From assembly GCA_020809705.1 (NCBI GenBank), contig CP085834.1, positions 1,426,001 to 1,490,000 on the forward strand: DNA of 64,000 bases, read 5' to 3'. The translations under genes and the position numbers were made by a program. A model generated the notes under the pieces. It was given only the letters and a program-made list of their open reading frames with translations. It did no database searches and was not told the origin of the DNA. Positions 22,944-33,798 of this stretch are shown piece by piece. Source of the DNA: Calonectria ilicicola (Eukaryota > Ascomycota > Sordariomycetes > Hypocreales > Nectriaceae). How positions within the stretch are numbered: position 1 is the stretch's first letter; each line of letters begins with the position of its first letter.

Positions 22944-24119
22944 TTATTTCGCTGCATTGAAATCAACCTTACCCGTGGCGTCAATAACCCCGGCTCGATG
23001 ATAATACGTTTTGGCTCTAACACAAGAATCCAGCTTCCAGTAGTTATCCTGCAATTTCTTGGCCGCCTCATTCCTCTCGCGTGTCTTTTGAAGCGCTCCA
23101 GGTGATCCAGGCTCATGGCAAGCCCACTCAGAAGTCAGCTGTTCAAACTTGTGGATCAGCTCGCTTCGCTGCATTTGCATCTCGAATGCCTCGACCGACT
23201 GGATAGGATCATTTTCGCCAGAAACCGGCTCAATATACTTGTACTCCCAGCGATCTTGGCCGCCATAGCACGTCTGCAGGTTCTCCTTGTGGATGAAACG
23301 TGCCAGGTCCTTGGAGTTATTAGTAAAGTGAATCTTGGACGCAATCACTGGGTCCAACCAGCGCTTGATGACATTCCAAATGCCTGCAAACTTTGTTAGA
23401 ATTAAATAAACGAATGAGGTGAGGGGTCACATACCCCAGAAAACAAACGGCGCGTTGTGGACCAGCACAACACCCAACGTCTCGGGATACCGGGCCTCGA
23501 AAACCTGAATGAGGAATTTGACCACGTGAAAGTCCATGTTCTTCAGGCCGAATCCAGTAAGGTCGAAAATGAGGCAGCACTTGTCCTCGGGCGCTCTGAC
23601 CATGGATCGCAGAGTCTCAATGTTGTGCAGAACAAACATTTCCATGGCCTCAGGTGACTGTAGCGAGGGGTCGTGTAGCTTGACCTTGATGATGTAGATG
23701 GGGCGGCCCTCTTTGTCTGTGCCCCTGACATAGCTCTTACCAGACCGATACTGAGTCATGAAGTCTTGCTCGTCGATAGAGGGCGAGGGGTTGAGGCCGA
23801 CATTCTCGCCCATTTGGACGAGCTTGTCAATTTGGCGCTCCTTGCGCCAGTCGATGGCGGAGGTGAGCATAGCCATGGCCATTTCCACGTCCCATTTTCG
23901 GGCCCGAAGGAAGCGCAGGATGCCGACGTCAGGGTGGTCCCCGGTCATGAACTCCCAGAGACCGCGCTTGAAGCCGCCAGTCTCGTCATTTTCGGCAAGT
24001 AAAAGAAGATATGACCAAGAGTCTTGGAGTTTGCGTTGCTGTTCAACAGTCAAATTGCCCAAGGTGCCGGGCTCGGCGCCCTTGGTCATTTCGAGCTGAA
24101 TAGTGGCTGTTTTCGACAT
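22944..24119 (-). CDS. Sec14-like CRAL-TRIO lipid-transfer protein
   Basis: Exons 24119-23435 and 23383-22944 flank a 51-nt intron and give 374 residues. Residues 20-100 form the CRAL-TRIO N-terminal helices (ILRFLRARKWDVEMAMAML). The CRAL-TRIO lipid-binding domain follows (RPIYIIKVKLHDP, CCLIFDLTGFGLKNMDF, FLIQVFEARYPETLG). Sec14 proteins bind phosphatidylinositol or phosphatidylcholine, move lipids between membranes and stimulate PI kinases. The C-terminal 90 residues are charged and partly helical. Looks like a conserved housekeeping-type gene. No signal peptide; cytosolic or peripheral membrane. Confidence 0.9.
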
Positions 24120-24972
24120 GGTTGAGAATGTAATGTAAAATGAGATGAGAAGATGATGTTGGAATGATCGAAGGCAACACTGGCTAATGAGTACTGCTTT
24201 ACATACTCGACGAGATGTCGTTGAAAATGACTATCTTCCCAAAGTTTTCACTCTCGTCAAAGCTCTCTACCCCGTGGAACAGAATCTGAGCTTGGATCTA
24301 TCTGATCGTTCGGAAGCTGGTCCCAAATCGAGTCATTGCAGATATTCTCCGTGGATCTACACCTCAACCAGCCAGAGCACCTTCAGCTTCGGTGTGAAGC
24401 TCCAGATGCTACCTGAAACCGATCTTATAGCCGAGTACTGTATTGGTGGGCTTTTTCTCCCGCCTGCTGGCTAACTGAACTGTTTTGTCGGCTTCGAGAT
24501 CCGAGGTGGAGAAAAGGGTTAATGGTGGGGGAGTCGGCCGGGACGATCACACATCGAGCCCGTAGAGAATGGAAAGTCAATCGTCGAGCTGGGGCCTGCC
24601 CCCAATAGTCCTAGCGGGAGACGATGTGTTTCGAGATCACGTCAGAACCCACTCTCAGCACTAGCAATTAAGCCACCTAATTTGGGCTAATTCAAACATA
24701 AAGAGACATAAGTCATTATCCCAATTACAGCTGAGGGCGTAGCATAATATTTTAGTGAGACACCTGTGTACGTCATCGACTTTGGAATTCGACCGAACAA
24801 ATCTCAATTGACCTAGTTCAATCTGTGCATCTAACTAAACTAGCTATGCTTCCAGCGCCAGAAAACGGTTATTAGTGCTACTATCTAGTTGAAACGGATT
24901 GATTGAGAAATTAACCACAATCTTTATCGGATACGACATTTTGATAATGTACACGGCCAGCTTAATCTTATC
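24120..24972. other. Intergenic stretch at the left edge of the tailoring cluster
   Basis: About 850 bases between the Sec14 gene promoter and the 3' end of the monooxygenase. Short frames have no recognisable protein. Confidence 0.5.
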
Positions 24973-26466
24973 CTACAGTAATTCAAGATCCGTCGAAATA
25001 TCCCCCCACTTAGCCCCAGCCATGTCAGCGAAATAGTTGGACTTGGCGGTCCACTGCCCCGTACCCGCCTTCGGCAACACATTCCCTGCTTTCTTCACAT
25101 AGGTAGATGACAAGCTGAGCATGGGCTTTTCATCCATGGGCTCACGTGCCGATACTCGAGGTACCGCGATAGTGGCCTTCCTGTCGCGCATCGTGCTCAT
25201 GATGCGGACAAACAGGCGTGCATTGACATCAGCTCCCAGCGTCCATGATGCATTCTCGTAGCCCGTCACGAAAAACAGGTTTGGAGTGTCTTGCAGCATC
25301 GCCGTTTTCCAAGCAAATTTGTCTCCCACTTTAAATTCATGGCCATTGAGCGTGAACCTGATGCCTCCTCCAAACATGAGCTTGAGTCCAGTTGCAGTGA
25401 CAATGACATCCGGGTGCAAGCTGGCGCCCGACTTCAACTCAATGCCAGTCTCAGTAACAGTCTTAATCTCGTCTGTGACAACGCCCGCCTTGCCAGAGCG
25501 AATAGCGGCAAAGAAGTCTCCGTTCAAACAGGCGCAGAAGCGCTGTTCCCATGGGTTGTATCGAGGTTTAAAGTGAGGGTCCCATTGAACATCCGGGGGC
25601 AATTGCTTGATGGTAGCCTTCTTGATGAACACCTTTGCCAATTCTGGGCATGACCGGCAGAACATAATGACCATGTAGCTTGTAAAAACCCAGATAAGAC
25701 TGTTGAGGAAATATGCAGCCTTCATAGGCAGAACAGCGAACAGCAGCCGAGCCAAGATGCTGCTTGAAGGAACAGAAAAGATGTATCCAGGGCTTCTTTG
25801 CAGCATAGTTACGCGCTTGGCCTTGTCGGACATCGAGGGCAAGATTGTAATAGCAGTTGCGCCGCTTCCGATGACTACAACATCCTTGCCAGTGTAGTCA
25901 AAGTTTTCTGGCCAGAACTGAGGGTGAATAACTTGTCCCCTGAAGTTATCAATGCCTGGAATAATGGCTTGAAGAGGGGTCTTGTAATCGTAGTAACCCG
26001 TGCCCAGAACCAGGAACTGAGCCCGGAAGATGGCGGGTTCATTTTGTCCTGGTCTGGCAACGTTAAGTTTCCAGCTGCGCTTTTCAGAAGACCAATCTGC
26101 AGAGATGACTGAATGTTGGAAGCAGATATGGTGGTTGATACCCGCAGATTCAGCAGACTCCTCAATATACTCCTTGATCAAGGTGCCACTAGCAAGGATC
26201 TCTTTGTGCTTCCAAGGGCTCCATGGGAAGCCAAAAGTGAAGATGTCAGAATCAGATCGAATGCCTGGGTAGCGAAACAAATCCCAGGTGCCTCCGATTG
26301 AATCGCGCCCTTCAAGGATTGCGTAACTGAGGTTTGCGGGACCTTCATTTTGAATGCGGTAGGCGGTGTTGATGCCTGATATACCTGCTCCGATGATGAT
26401 AACATCAAAGTACAACTCATTGTCGGGTTGAGTTGGAAGACTTCTGGCTTCTGTATTACTGGCCAT
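24973..26466 (-). CDS. Baeyer-Villiger-type flavin monooxygenase
   Basis: A single exon of 497 residues. The FAD Rossmann motif GAGISG is at residues 26-31, the Baeyer-Villiger signature FRGQVIHPQFWP (FxGxxxHxxxWP) at 175-186, and the NADPH-binding GSGATA at 200-205. Length and motifs match type I BVMOs and the EthA/MymA-like class. Such enzymes use NADPH and O2 to insert oxygen next to a ketone, giving an ester or lactone, or oxidise heteroatoms. Immediate minus-strand neighbours are a hydrolase and an SDR: together alcohol oxidation, oxygen insertion and ester hydrolysis would make a coherent chain-cleavage route. The substrate is unknown. A hydrophobic stretch near 240-280 may give membrane association. 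Confidence 0.9.
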   Translation of the reverse strand: MASNTEARSLPTQPDNELYFDVIIIGAGISGINTAYRIQNEGPANLSYAILEGRDSIGGTWDLFRYPGIRSDSDIFTFGFPWSPWKHKEILASGTLIKEYIEESAESAGINHHICFQHSVISADWSSEKRSWKLNVARPGQNEPAIFRAQFLVLGTGYYDYKTPLQAIIPGIDNFRGQVIHPQFWPENFDYTGKDVVVIGSGATAITILPSMSDKAKRVTMLQRSPGYIFSVPSSSILARLLFAVLPMKAAYFLNSLIWVFTSYMVIMFCRSCPELAKVFIKKATIKQLPPDVQWDPHFKPRYNPWEQRFCACLNGDFFAAIRSGKAGVVTDEIKTVTETGIELKSGASLHPDVIVTATGLKLMFGGGIRFTLNGHEFKVGDKFAWKTAMLQDTPNLFFVTGYENASWTLGADVNARLFVRIMSTMRDRKATIAVPRVSAREPMDEKPMLSLSSTYVKKAGNVLPKAGTGQWTAKSNYFADMAGAKWGDISTDLELL

Positions 26467-27277
26467 TGTTGCAAAATTATTATTGAACGAAATGATGAAA
26501 CTTGGATGACATGAAGATCATTGGGGGTTCTCAGCTTAAGAAGAAACGCGATCTGATGCAAACCAATGTAATCCATCAATTAAGGCTGCCGTTTTGACAA
26601 CTTCTATCAACGTCATGCCATTTGAGTGGGGGGAGATGCACCTCGGCATCGCTCGTATTGGTCGTGTTCGTTCCGGATAACATTGTCCCTCTCAAGGATC
26701 GCCACGGCATGTTCACATGTGAATGCCTCGCGTGTGTCGCATCAATGCGTTGTGCCAGTCCAATAAGCATCGGAGCACCTCAACCTCAGGTAACGGACCA
26801 GCTCTCGGCTCCGAGTTACCTGAAAAAGGGTTGTTAGTGCTCGCAAACTCCCTACAGTTCAGCAAACTAGGCCAAGATGCCATCTGCGTTTGGATGGCAT
26901 ATGTCACAGACGTGAGCGATGGTTGACAATTCGCAAGCTAGGCCTAATGAAAACAGCAACCAGTGTTAGAATGGTTCAGGTTGTGTTCGGTGCCAGAAAC
27001 GGAAATAGCACCAACCCAAACCGGTAATGGCGGACCCTTGACAGAACGTGTTGGCACCGCAGCCACCAACAGCCTAGCGTGAGTTAGTAGCTTGGCGGGG
27101 GATCGTCAGAATTTCACTGGGGTTCACAATGAAACGCTCGGCCCGAAGTAGATCTCTTCAGGTCGTGTTTATCGAGGCGATTCGCTTCACGGAAAGGCAG
27201 GGCGGAATAGTTTCATGTTTCATGAGTTCGTATTGTACACTAAATCTAACTTGGGACGAAAAAGGGAAAAAAAATCT
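26467..27277. other. Intergenic stretch
   Basis: About 810 bases between the BVMO promoter and the 3' end of the hydrolase. No gene supported; overlapping short frames on both strands look like chance. Confidence 0.5.
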
Positions 27278-28420
27278 TCAAGGGCTTGCCCGTAAGCTAA
27301 TGTGATTGGACAGAAATCTCCTAGCATCGCTTGCTGCCTCCCTAGCCTCCTTGCCAAACCCGATTCTGGAACCAAGCAAAAGAAGATCATGAGGACAGGC
27401 CCGAGATACGTTCAGTGCGATGTTCCAGCCCATGCCACTATAGGTTTGGAAAAATGCCTCAATGTCGTCGAGGAGCACCTCACCCTGCCCGACGTGAACA
27501 AACACGGGGATGTTGGTGTCGAGACTGAAAGGATGATGCAGGGGTGATAGGTAGGGGTTCAATGGATCCACTGCCCCGAATCCCGTAACGGCAGAGGCAC
27601 CCCATCGACCAAAGTCTCCATTCAGGTAGTCTGTTCTGTAGTTAGGGGAGGTTGTAACGTCCTGGTGCATCGCTCCGTGCACATCGACCCATGGGGACCA
27701 AACCGTCACGGCTCCGGGCAAGGGGATGTCCAGCTCTTGTCCATGCTCTTGGATGTATCTCACCAAGCCGAGGACGATGTTACCACCGGCCGAGTCTCCG
27801 GATAAAATAATTTGGTTGCTTGGGATGCCCTTTTCTCGCAGCAGACAGAGGTAAGCTGTGAGAGCATCTTGGAGGGGTGCAGGGAAGCGTCCGTCCTTCC
27901 CGCTAGAAAGTCGATATTGTGGCGTGCAGACATGAGTGCAGCCCATATCCTGAATCAATGTACGCGCAAGAACTCCAGTGTCTTCGTCACGTCCATTGCC
28001 GATGACGAATGCTCCGCCGTGAAAATGCAGCGCGACAACCATGTCCGACCGTACCAACTCGGGAGATGGGGGTCGTGATGGTGTCCACGTCATGCCCAGG
28101 AGTTGGGGTTGAATGATAGCGTCTGATAGGACGTCTGCATATAGCTTGGAAGATCTCGGACGAATCACTTCAAAGCGATTGCCTTCGGACCCCTCTTGAA
28201 GACTGGCGCTGTCCCCAAATTGTCCAACAGACCAGTAGCGCAAAATCAGTGCGACCGCGCGAACACGCATGGCCTGGCCAATTGACCATTCCTTGCTCGG
28301 CCGTGTCCAGGGTAGCATGCATCGTACAAGGTCGATTATAAAAGTTGTGAGAAACCAGGGAGTAATGGCAAGAAGATAGAGGTAAGTAGGCAATCTGTAG
28401 AGGATGGATTTTTCTGCCAT
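27278..28420 (-). CDS. Alpha/beta hydrolase, hormone-sensitive-lipase family
   Basis: A single exon of 380 residues starting at the ATG 28418-28420. An N-terminal hydrophobic helix (about residues 12-32) suggests membrane anchoring. The oxyanion-hole motif HFHGGAF is at 133-139 and the nucleophile elbow GDSAGG at 208-213, with Ser210. The later LLDDIEAFF and CPHDLLLL segments are candidates for the catalytic Asp and His. HSL-type enzymes hydrolyse short to medium acyl esters or lactones. Its position beside a Baeyer-Villiger monooxygenase fits cleavage of the ester or lactone that enzyme would make. No intron. Intact. Confidence 0.88.
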   Translation of the reverse strand: MAEKSILYRLPTYLYLLAITPWFLTTFIIDLVRCMLPWTRPSKEWSIGQAMRVRAVALILRYWSVGQFGDSASLQEGSEGNRFEVIRPRSSKLYADVLSDAIIQPQLLGMTWTPSRPPSPELVRSDMVVALHFHGGAFVIGNGRDEDTGVLARTLIQDMGCTHVCTPQYRLSSGKDGRFPAPLQDALTAYLCLLREKGIPSNQIILSGDSAGGNIVLGLVRYIQEHGQELDIPLPGAVTVWSPWVDVHGAMHQDVTTSPNYRTDYLNGDFGRWGASAVTGFGAVDPLNPYLSPLHHPFSLDTNIPVFVHVGQGEVLLDDIEAFFQTYSGMGWNIALNVSRACPHDLLLLGSRIGFGKEAREAASDARRFLSNHISLRASP

Positions 28421-28959
28421 TATGACGCGATTGACAAGGGATTTTTCGTGTGAGGTTTCGAAGCGCTGATTACATGGAATGAAGAAAAAGAATTAAATGT
28501 GATTCAATGAAAACATCAAAAAGAGTGACAGACGTGTCTTAATATTATTGCAAGTTGGACCATCAAAGCCTCGGCATTCTTCTGTATCTCGGCGCTTAGC
28601 TTAGTATCAAGCTAATGGCAAAAGCAACTGATGTTCGCAACAACATCCAATTGGGGAAAGTGGGCGCGAGTCTACAGGGCACCCATCAACCACTATTCTG
28701 CGGAAAAGCCTGGACGCGGCGCGATCCTTCGGTAGGGACCGTAGGGACCGTAAGGTGGTGCATCGACACATCGACGCACGGCTTCAGATAAATAAGTCCC
28801 TGAACAATTAAGCTTCCCGGATCATCGACAATCACAGAGGGCATTTATGGGTCATAGTTCGATTAAATATGTGAATGAGCAATGTATTTATCACGATCTG
28901 ACTACAGGGTATGTATGTATGGGATGGGATGATGATCTTTAACAGCACAGCTACTACAA
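28421..28959. promoter_or_regulatory. Hydrolase promoter region with a short CGG-containing tandem repeat
   Basis: About 540 bases upstream of the hydrolase. The 9-mer gtagggacc occurs twice in tandem at 28732-28749, followed by a similar gtaaggtgg. With flanking bases it creates CGG-N6-CCG at 28730-28741, the half-site arrangement used by Zn2Cys6 factors. Binding is inference only. Confidence 0.3.
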
Positions 28960-30039
28960 TTAAACCGGTACCCGCTTGCCAATGGCATCCCGCAGAATTT
29001 CCTGAAGCCACGTTGGCCATCCTCTGATGCCAGAAATAATTGATGCAGAGGAGGGAATAATCAACTGGCCGCCTCTCTTTCGCTCAATCTGAGCTACAAC
29101 TTCGCTGGAGACTTGGTCGCTTGTCAGCAGTCGGACGCCCGTGCTCTTCAGGTGGTTCGAGAAGTCCTGCACAAGTGGCGTGTCGACAAAGTTGGGATGA
29201 ACCACCGTTGTCAAGACGTTGGGAGACTTGTAAATGTGCTTTAGCTCGCAGGCCAGCGTCTCATGGAATGCCAGCGCTGCAGCCTTTGTTGCTGAATAAT
29301 CGGCCGCCGATCCCAATGCAACGAATGAGGCGATGCTTGCGACTGTCACAACATGTCCCTTGTTCAACTGAATCATGCGGGGTAAAAACTCCTGCGTTGT
29401 GAACCACAGAGACATGGCATTGACTCCAAAAATCTTGCGCAGGAACGACTCCGGCATCTTGAGAATTGGAGTCGGTGCGGTGATGCCAGCGTTGTTGATG
29501 AGAATGGAAGGGTGGCCCATCTCGCGCCGAACAGCGTCGGCGGCGGCACCAACGGACTCGGTGGATGTCACATCGCAGTAGAAGAAGCTGATGCGTGGCT
29601 CGGCTTGCATCTCCTTGGGCATATCCTGGATGTCCAGCACAGCAACACGAACGCCCAGGGCAACGAGCTTCTCGACGATGCCTTTGCCAATCCCGCTCGA
29701 GCCACCTGTGACCACAGCAATCTCGTTGGGCCAGTCCCAACCCCTGCCTGCTCTAACATTCCAGGAGTTGTGTGCCATTGTGTTTAGCGCGCGATTGAGT
29801 TGGTACAGGACCCCCAAGGCAACGAGGGCCCGCAAAACGGTTTGCACCGTTGAAAGACTAAGACAGGCTCCCAACTGCCCAGGGATGACGCTGGCGACAG
29901 CATCAAGCACCTTGCTTACGACGTCTGGCGCAAAAATGGTGGAAAGTAAAAGGGGCCCTGTCAGGGCCGGGGATAGGATTGTGTGGCACGCTGATGCGAT
30001 GACACCAATTGCAGGCGAGTACAACATTGACGACGGCAT
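28960..30039 (-). CDS. Membrane-anchored short-chain dehydrogenase/reductase
   Basis: A single exon. The frame extends to 30147 but only through a TTG, so I use the ATG at 30037-30039 (MPSSMLYSPAIGVIASA), giving 359 residues. About 85 hydrophobic N-terminal residues precede the catalytic domain. The cofactor motif TGGSSGIG is at 111-118, NNAG follows (ILINNAGI), and the active-site YSATK is present. Layout and sequence resemble the retinol-dehydrogenase-like SDR16C group, which oxidise or reduce lipophilic alcohols and ketones at membranes. It shares a 574-base divergent promoter with the Zn2Cys6 regulator and stands in line with the hydrolase and BVMO, so co-regulation is likely but unproven. 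Confidence 0.9.
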   Translation of the reverse strand: MPSSMLYSPAIGVIASACHTILSPALTGPLLLSTIFAPDVVSKVLDAVASVIPGQLGACLSLSTVQTVLRALVALGVLYQLNRALNTMAHNSWNVRAGRGWDWPNEIAVVTGGSSGIGKGIVEKLVALGVRVAVLDIQDMPKEMQAEPRISFFYCDVTSTESVGAAADAVRREMGHPSILINNAGITAPTPILKMPESFLRKIFGVNAMSLWFTTQEFLPRMIQLNKGHVVTVASIASFVALGSAADYSATKAAALAFHETLACELKHIYKSPNVLTTVVHPNFVDTPLVQDFSNHLKSTGVRLLTSDQVSSEVVAQIERKRGGQLIIPSSASIISGIRGWPTWLQEILRDAIGKRVPV

Positions 30040-30613
30040 GGTGGTGGTGGTGTTTATCTGATCTGACAATGATGGTAGAATAATTGTAACAACTTGTTTG
30101 GAAACAGATGGAATTGAATACCCCAAATTTTTGGATACTGTACACAACGAGTTGCATCCCGGCTATATAAATTCTAGTCCTGCATTGTCTCTGCATTGCT
30201 TCCCACTCGGCGCCCTCGGTGATGGACTCATCGTCTGCACCTTTTTTTGGCCTCATTTGCACGCTGCCTCGGCTGAGCTGGACCTCAATGAAACGTGGTT
30301 AGGCCTTCATTTACTACCCCAGGGGTAGCATTGACGGGGGGTGTCGCAAGCTAGACCGCACAGAGCAAGGTGATCTTCAGCCACTTCCCTCGGCAGTCTG
30401 ATCGCGAACCATGCTCTGTGCGGTGCCGACTTTCTGCGGGCTCTGAAGGCCCGAATCATGTGCCCGTGGCTGTCCCAGCGCACCACGTCGATCCCATTTT
30501 GACAGGTCGTCGCCTTCCCATTTTGTGCTCTTCTTTCCTCTGTCCTCTCTTTTTGCTTATTGTCTTGTTTGTAATCCTCGCGCAGCTCGGAGGATATCCC
30601 GCTTCTAGTTAGC
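30040..30613. promoter_or_regulatory. Divergent promoter between SDR and Zn2Cys6 regulator
   Basis: A 574-base head-to-head intergenic region, with a TATATAAA element at about 30162-30169. The arrangement suggests that the regulator controls its neighbour and itself. I found no clear palindromic CGG site. Confidence 0.45.
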
Positions 30614-32410
30614 ATGGTGTTCCCAGGTCACTTCAGCACAGGGTGCATGCGCTGCCGGCAGCGGAAGGTGAAGGTGAGCCATCTTAATACTATACCATCT
30701 GCCGAGATGCTAGTAGATCGCTTGCTTGTCATCGCATGCAGCTAACAATGTCCCAAGTGTGATGAAGCAAAGCCAACATGTCGTCGGTGTCACATCTATG
30801 GCAAGCCATGTCCAGGATATACCGACCAATTCCATTTTCGCTACGCCCGGAAGAAAGATTACGAGAAGGTGTCCGTCACGGTAAAGGAGCCTTCCGAGAG
30901 ACGGGATAGCCAATCATCCCAGCAGGGCTGGGATTCAAACGACAACTTTGCCATGGTTACCTTTCAAGCTCCAATTACGCCACCCCCCACACCTTCATAT
31001 GAAGATGTGTCTCTCTGCTATTTTGTGCGTCGTTTTGTGACGCCGGATATGACGGATGGGTTTCCGGGCCACTTGAGCTTCCTGCCGTGTTTGTACAATC
31101 AGCATAACCCTGGCCTCCTTGAAATGGCCACGCAGAGCGTTGCGCAGATGGCGGCCTATAATCAATTTGGAGATCCCAGGTTCAGCATCCAGGCCTACAA
31201 GAGCTATGGCCGTGCTATTCAAATGATGCAGGATGTAATTGATACAGAGAACGGAGTCACTGATGATAGAGTGATTGCAACAATCCTCCTATTTTGTGCA
31301 TTCAGGGTAAAGTCTACAGAAACTCCAGAGATAGCAGAATCTAACAATATTGGGTACAGGACATCACGGGCGAAGGCCACGGTGATCCGGGTGAGCACGC
31401 CCCGGGGCTTTTCTATATATTGGAAAGGAGAGGCCCAGCGCAAATCGGCACAAGAATTGGAGCCGAGGTGTTTTTCCTTGCTCTTCTCAGATTGGTACGT
31501 GGCTTGTGTTATCAACATTTCTACCGGCATATCAACTAATGCATACTAGCAAATTTACTCATTTCTGCATAATGACAATACCTACAGCGACCCCGGGGCG
31601 ATAGCCACGGTTTTGGGCATGTTTGACCCTCTTCTAAGGGCCCTGTCAATGATGTCGAAAACGCTCTCGCTCCGCCAGGCTCTGTTGCAGCACCTGTCTT
31701 CGGAAGTCGACCAGGTCTCAGAGATCTTCCCTAGCGATGGAGAGGAAGAAGACGGCTCAGTCATCCAGAGATGCATTGAAATGCTGAATGAATTTTACAT
31801 GTGGGACACCGAGGCCGCAGAATATTGGCAGAGCACCTTTGAAGGTCGAGGTGCTCCCATGATGCTGGGCGAAGTGGCCTCGGGCTCAATCTTTTATGAT
31901 GCTGAGACGGCCTGTACCATCATCCTGGTTCGATCAGCACGTCTCATTTTGTTGCTCAGCATTTTGCTGTACCACGGGATGATGAACGTTGCCGGGAAAA
32001 AGCTTCCCGGAAACAGCGATGCGTGGGCCGAATTTATTCCTTTCTTAGAATTGGATGTCGGCAAGACGATTGACGACATTCTTGCCTGTGTGCCATATGC
32101 CCTTGGTGATATTGGCCCGAATGGCCGCCCTGGAACAATGTCCCATGAGGGAGCCAGTGGTATTGTCATTGTCAACTCCATTAAATTAGTTACTTACTGC
32201 GCGTATACCAACCGCGAGCAACTCCAGAAAGCGAGAGCAACCCTCAACCGAATCAACAAAGCCATAGGCATTCGATCGGCCACCGGATGGGTGGAGGATG
32301 CTCTGGACCCGCAATGGGCTCAGGATCAAAATCTTCTTCGCTCAATGTTTGCAGTCTCTCCTTCGCCTTCAGATTCTCCACCTATCTGCTCCAGTTTTGG
32401 TTCACTATAA
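30614..32410 (+). CDS. Zn2Cys6 transcription factor
   Basis: Exons 30614-30673, 30758-31306, 31360-31494 and 31550-32410 total 1605 nt, or 534 residues. The binuclear zinc cluster begins at residue 11 (CMRCRQRKVKCDEAKPTCRRC, C-x2-C-x6-C-x6-C-x2-C-x6-C) and is split by the first intron, as is common in this family. After a Ser/Pro linker the protein has the helical regulatory region of fungal Zn2Cys6 factors (DUF3468/fungal_trans_2 type). It most probably regulates the SDR-hydrolase-BVMO genes to its left and perhaps the P450s to its right. All four exons are open and in phase. The target motif is unknown. Confidence 0.88.
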
Positions 32411-32579
32411 TGTTTAATGTGAGCAAGAGAGACGAATTTGATATAATCACTAATGTGATGAACATTCCTTGACTAGTGCTTTTTTTATAATATTCAAGAT
32501 TGGATTGGTATAGTTAATAGTCACTCGTTAGTAACACGACCATTAGAAGGGTCAAGCGCTTCACAGCAGTATAATAAAA

Positions 32580-33798
32580 TTAGTTGTGCTTCTTAGCCCA
32601 TGTTGAAAGTTCCAATTCGTCCAAAATCAAAGAATCCCGTTCCCATAAAAACATTACTGCAGGGCCTATTGGGCCACCAAGAGCAGTCCAGAGCACACCT
32701 TTCAGAACCTTTGTAAAGGTTCTGGGATTCTGCTTTTCGGCTCGATGCAATGAGTAAGCGGCCCAAATTTCCAACGCAGCACAAGAACAGTAGACGTCCC
32801 ATCGCAAAAATGATGTCACAATTGCTTTGGAATCGGCCGCTGACACGGGGGGATTAAGGACAGCCAATGTTGGGGGGTTAGTGAGTGACGTTAGTGCCAT
32901 TATTTCTGTTGCAGAAGTCGAAGTAAATCGATCCGTCATAATGGACCAAGCAATAATTCCAAGAACAGACAAGTGAACGCCCACGGCTAATGAGAGAATG
33001 AATGTGTAAGTCTTCCTGAAGGCATTTCTGTAGTCTTTGACCTTTGCAACTGAACTGTCGATGTTACCACTTTTATGCCACCGGCTGAGAATTGCCTGGG
33101 CTATTGTTTGGTAAAATGGGAATGGTTGCCAGAACCCGATTGCAAGATAGTTTGCTTGCGGTGACAACAAATTCAACAATGGGAAGCCCAAAGCGATTGT
33201 TGGCACCATGTATGCAATGAATGAAGACAATGGGAAAGCCGCAAGATCAGAAAGATCAATAAGCAAGTCCTTTGGATCTGTTGAAGAAAAGAGAAGTTGA
33301 AGTATAAAGTATATGGGTGCAATGACTGTAATTGTTGCGGCTTGAAAGACGATGCCAAAAGCTCCAGTCCTAAACATTGTCAGTAAAGACACCCACTTCG
33401 AAAATTCAGAGCACTTACCAGCTGAGCAAAGTACCAGCATTTCCAATTCTCAAACCCTCCAAGGCCATTAGAAACCAAGCACAGCCAAACTGAGCAGCTA
33501 GATACGTAGATGCAAGCAAGGCCTTGAGGTCCCAACCTTGGGTGCCGGGCACCAGGCCCTGAGCGAAAAACTCAATAAGCACACTAATTAAAACGTCGAT
33601 CGAACCAAACCCAGTGTACGAATTTCGAGATGAGAGCGGAGAGTGCCATGATTCCAGCGTACATTTTTGCGGCTCAACGATGCAGACGCGCAGCGCACTG
33701 ATAAAACCGTCGCGGTATGAAGTGAAGATGCCTCCGTAGCCTCCCAGCAGCGCAAGGATCAAAAGATTGAGAATGGTGATTTTCAGGGTCCAAGACAT
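32580..33798 (-). CDS. Polytopic integral membrane protein, possible MacJ/PaxA-type cyclase
   Basis: Exons 33798-33419 and 33369-32580 flank a 49-nt GTAAGT intron and give 389 residues. There are about seven to eight hydrophobic helices (for example LNLLILALLGGYGG, IVFQAATITVIAPIYFILQL, ALGFPLLNLLS, SLAVGVHLSVLGIIAWSIM, VLWTALGGPIGPAVMFLW). No transporter, P-loop or redox motif is visible. Size and topology resemble the PaxA/AtmA integral membrane proteins of indole-diterpene clusters and the MacJ-type membrane terpene cyclases. That relation is an impression, not established here. It stands divergent to a P450 inside a cluster with no other backbone enzyme. A general membrane protein of unknown function is the conservative call. 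Confidence 0.75.

Noticed and set aside
30040..30147. Longer N terminus for the SDR
   Set aside because: The extension begins with TTG and has no ATG. The ATG at 30037-30039 gives a normal anchored SDR.
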